Assembly (NCBI GenBank): GCA_021812735.1
Contig: JAKAMV010000450.1
Coordinates: 1-7,907, forward strand
From: Chloroflexota bacterium
GTDB taxonomy: Bacteria; Chloroflexota; Limnocylindria; Limnocylindrales; CSP1-4
Length of the DNA: 7,907 bases
Direction: 5' to 3'
In this document: positions 6,716-7,907 of the stretch, one piece after another
Layout: every line of letters begins with the position of its first letter
How positions within the stretch are numbered: position 1 is the stretch's first letter
Notes under the pieces: generated by a model
The model's input: only the letters and a program-made list of their open reading frames with translations
Database searches by the model: none
Told to the model about the DNA's origin: nothing
Program-made: the position numbers and the translations under genes

Positions 6716-7797
6716 ACGGGCCCGCCGACAGTCGCCGGGGCATCCGCGCCCGGCGTGCCCGCGCCCGGCGTCTCGGCCGCCGCAGCGGTCGAGACGGGAG
6801 TCGGCGTCCCGGACCGCCCGGCGAGCATCTCCATCGCCCGGCGCTCGAGCTCGGCCGCCTCCGCATCGCTGTCCGGCCACATCGGCTTGAAGCTGTACCA
6901 CTGGACCGGCGCCGCGGCGATCGTGCGCTCCAGGGCGTCGGCGATCCGCTGCGTGGCCCGCTGGAGGTCGGCGGGATTCGACGAGGGCACGGTGAACGTC
7001 TCGTCCGCGATCACCTCGAAGCGTCCGCCCGTGATCCGGCGGACCTCCATCGGCGCGATCGCGGCGCCCGTCTTGGCGGCCAGCACGGCGGGTCCCGCGG
7101 GCAGCGTGGTCCAGGCGCCGAACAGCTTGACCGGGATCCCGTCCGGCCGGTAGCCCCAGTCCACCAGCAGCGCCAGGATCTCCTTGCGCCGCAGGATCGA
7201 GAACAGCTCGCGCAGGTTCCGCCACGGCACCACGTGGACGCCCCACGACTCGCGGTTCTGGCGCAGGATCTCGAAGATCTCCGGGAAGGCAGAGTCGTCG
7301 GCGACGACGTTGGCGGGCAGGCCGCGCGACGCCACGCCGGCCGCGACCGCCTCGTTGTTCCCCACGTGGCCCGCGCACACGATCATCGCCTTGCCGTGGG
7401 CGCGCCACGCATCGACGATCTTGTCCACGCCGTCGCCCGCGATCAGCTTCGCCACATCGTCGGCGGGCTGCGCGGGCAGCCGCATGATCTCGACCATGTA
7501 GCGCGCGTACTCCCGGTACGCCCGCAGTGCCAGGCGGCGGACCCGCGGATGGTCGGGCGGGAGCCCCAGCACGTGGCCGAAGTTGGTGTTCGAGAAGCGC
7601 CGCTTCTTCGGCCAGAACAGGTACGAGAGCTGGTTGAAGCTGCCGATGACGGGCACGGTCAGCCGGGTCGGCAGATGCACCAAAGCGGCGGCCATCGACT
7701 TGTAGCCGATAACCGCCGCCTTCTCCACGATGCGCGGAGGGGTGGCCTCGAGGCGCCGGTGCGGCGCCTCGAGCTTCGGTTCCTTGGGTTCGGTCAC
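6712..7797 (-). CDS. HtrB/LpxL/PatA-family lipid acyltransferase (first of tandem pair)
   Basis: This 361-residue protein is in the same acyltransferase family as its downstream neighbour but clearly diverged. Visible marks are FSNTNFGHVLG (residues 68-78, the conserved Asn region before the catalytic part), the HxxxxE motif in CAGHVGNNEAV (H144, E149), LLVDWGYRPDG (D213), VKLFG (223-227), TLPAGPAVLA (231-240) and the closing QWYSFKPMWPD (299-309). Residues 29-61 are moderately hydrophobic and may sit on or in the membrane. The last 30 or so residues are a Thr/Pro/Gly/Ala tail containing a short tandem repeat. The GTG start at 7797 overlaps the previous stop (GTGA), and a strong hairpin lies 24 bases inside the gene. 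The expected reaction is transfer of an acyl chain to a glycolipid or lipid headgroup. Which of the two acyltransferases acts first, and at which position, cannot be inferred. Confidence 0.88.
   Translation of the reverse strand: MTEPKEPKLEAPHRRLEATPPRIVEKAAVIGYKSMAAALVHLPTRLTVPVIGSFNQLSYLFWPKKRRFSNTNFGHVLGLPPDHPRVRRLALRAYREYARYMVEIMRLPAQPADDVAKLIAGDGVDKIVDAWRAHGKAMIVCAGHVGNNEAVAAGVASRGLPANVVADDSAFPEIFEILRQNRESWGVHVVPWRNLRELFSILRRKEILALLVDWGYRPDGIPVKLFGAWTTLPAGPAVLAAKTGAAIAPMEVRRITGGRFEVIADETFTVPSSNPADLQRATQRIADALERTIAAAPVQWYSFKPMWPDSDAEAAELERRAMEMLAGRSGTPTPVSTAAAAETPGAGTPGADAPATVGGPV
6744..6773. repeat. 15-bp tandem duplication in the acyltransferase C-terminal tail
   Basis: CCGCGCCCGGCGT occurs exactly at 6744-6756 and again at 6759-6771, a 15-base period (13 of 15 bases identical). 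On the minus strand it encodes the repeated peptide T-P-G-A-G / T-P-G-A-D in the low-complexity tail of the first acyltransferase. It is probably replication slippage in linker sequence. Confidence 0.7.
7747..7773 (-). promoter_or_regulatory. Strong hairpin early in the first acyltransferase coding region
   Basis: The arm CTCGAGGCGCCG (7747-7758) and its exact complement (7762-7773) form a 12-bp, almost all G/C stem with a three-base loop. On the mRNA it covers codons 9-17 (L-E-A-P-H-R-R-L-E) and begins 24 bases after the GTG start. Such a hairpin can affect ribosome initiation, mRNA processing or transcription between operon genes. It has no T-run and so is not a classical terminator. The structure is directly visible; the function is a guess. 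Confidence 0.6.
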
Positions 7798-7907
7798 TTC
7801 TTGGCGGGTGCCTTCGTCTTGCCGCTTGTCGCCAGCGCCTTGGCGTGCTCCTTCGACTCCTCGGTGCCGACGAGCGTCTCGTTGTCGTCACCGCGGATGA
7901 AGGCCTC
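7794..7907 (-). CDS. C-terminal end of an unidentified protein (gene continues beyond the window)
   Basis: Only the last 37 residues are visible: EAFIRGDDNETLVGTEES, then a Lys/Ala-rich tail ending KAPAKK. The frame runs open from the right edge to a TGA at 7796-7794, which overlaps the next gene's GTG. That overlap and the acceptable codon content make it a real gene end. The EAFIRG stretch resembles the final helix of actinobacterial-type inositol-3-phosphate synthase, which would fit a phosphatidylinositol-glycolipid operon, and a CDP-alcohol phosphatidyltransferase would fit the context too. The evidence is too short to choose, and the product should be treated as unknown. Confidence 0.65.
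   Translation of the reverse strand, partial: EAFIRGDDNETLVGTEESKEHAKALATSGKTKAPAKK

Noticed and set aside
5567..7153. 528-codon plus-strand open frame opposite the acyltransferases
   Set aside because: It is antisense to two genes with intact catalytic motifs, and its composition is that of a shadow frame.
390..7773. Frequent CTCGAG hexamers across the window as a possible signal motif
   Set aside because: Most lie in frame as Leu-Glu (CTC GAG) or similar preferred codons in a GC-rich genome. No regular spacing or orientation is seen.
6716..7891. Long upstream extension of the second acyltransferase frame (about 392 codons)
   Set aside because: It overlaps the first acyltransferase in another phase and reads as Arg/Ala/Gly-rich noise. 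The GTGA overlap at 6715 gives a sensible start.

Overview
The window is very GC-rich (roughly 70% by eye) and bacterial. It is densely packed, with no intergenic gap longer than 54 bases. I see no RNA genes, mobile elements, CRISPR arrays or gene-free stretches. The gene types suggest a high-GC Gram-positive-type or related lineage, either Chloroflexota (for example a Limnocylindria-like genome) or Actinomycetota. They are a bacterial protein O-mannosyltransferase, a PimA-like GT4 glycosyltransferase and HtrB/PatA-like acyltransferases. This placement is inference from gene content and composition only.

Left part, + strand (1-3584): one very large membrane glycosyltransferase of the PMT/GT39 family, cut by the left edge of the window. 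Its reading frame is interrupted by a single in-frame amber codon (TAG, 339-341). The frame is the same on both sides, so a base substitution rather than an indel explains the break. The protein is unusual in a second way. Between the catalytic Asp-Glu loop and the second predicted membrane segment it carries about 410 residues of soluble, beta-propeller-like sequence, where ordinary PMT proteins have only a short connection. Extra membrane segments follow at its C-terminus.

Right part, - strand (3639-7907): a tightly coupled operon read right to left. It holds the 3' end of an unidentified gene (possibly inositol-3-phosphate synthase, weak evidence), two consecutive and divergent HtrB/LpxL/PatA-type acyltransferases, a PHP-family metal-dependent phosphoesterase, and a GT4 glycosyltransferase closely resembling PimA. 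The first three junctions are all GTGA stop/start overlaps. The last has a 9-base spacer and the same frame on both sides. A 54-base convergent gap with an inverted repeat separates this operon from the mannosyltransferase gene.

The operon looks like machinery for building an acylated glycophospholipid, comparable to phosphatidylinositol mannosides: the GT adds a sugar (probably mannose) to a lipid headgroup and the acyltransferases add fatty acids. The PMT-like enzyme opposite would transfer mannose from a polyprenyl carrier outside the membrane, so mannose metabolism may be a shared theme. Two strong symmetric sequences lie inside coding regions: a 12-bp-stem hairpin just after the first acyltransferase start, and a perfect 22-bp palindrome in the PHP gene.
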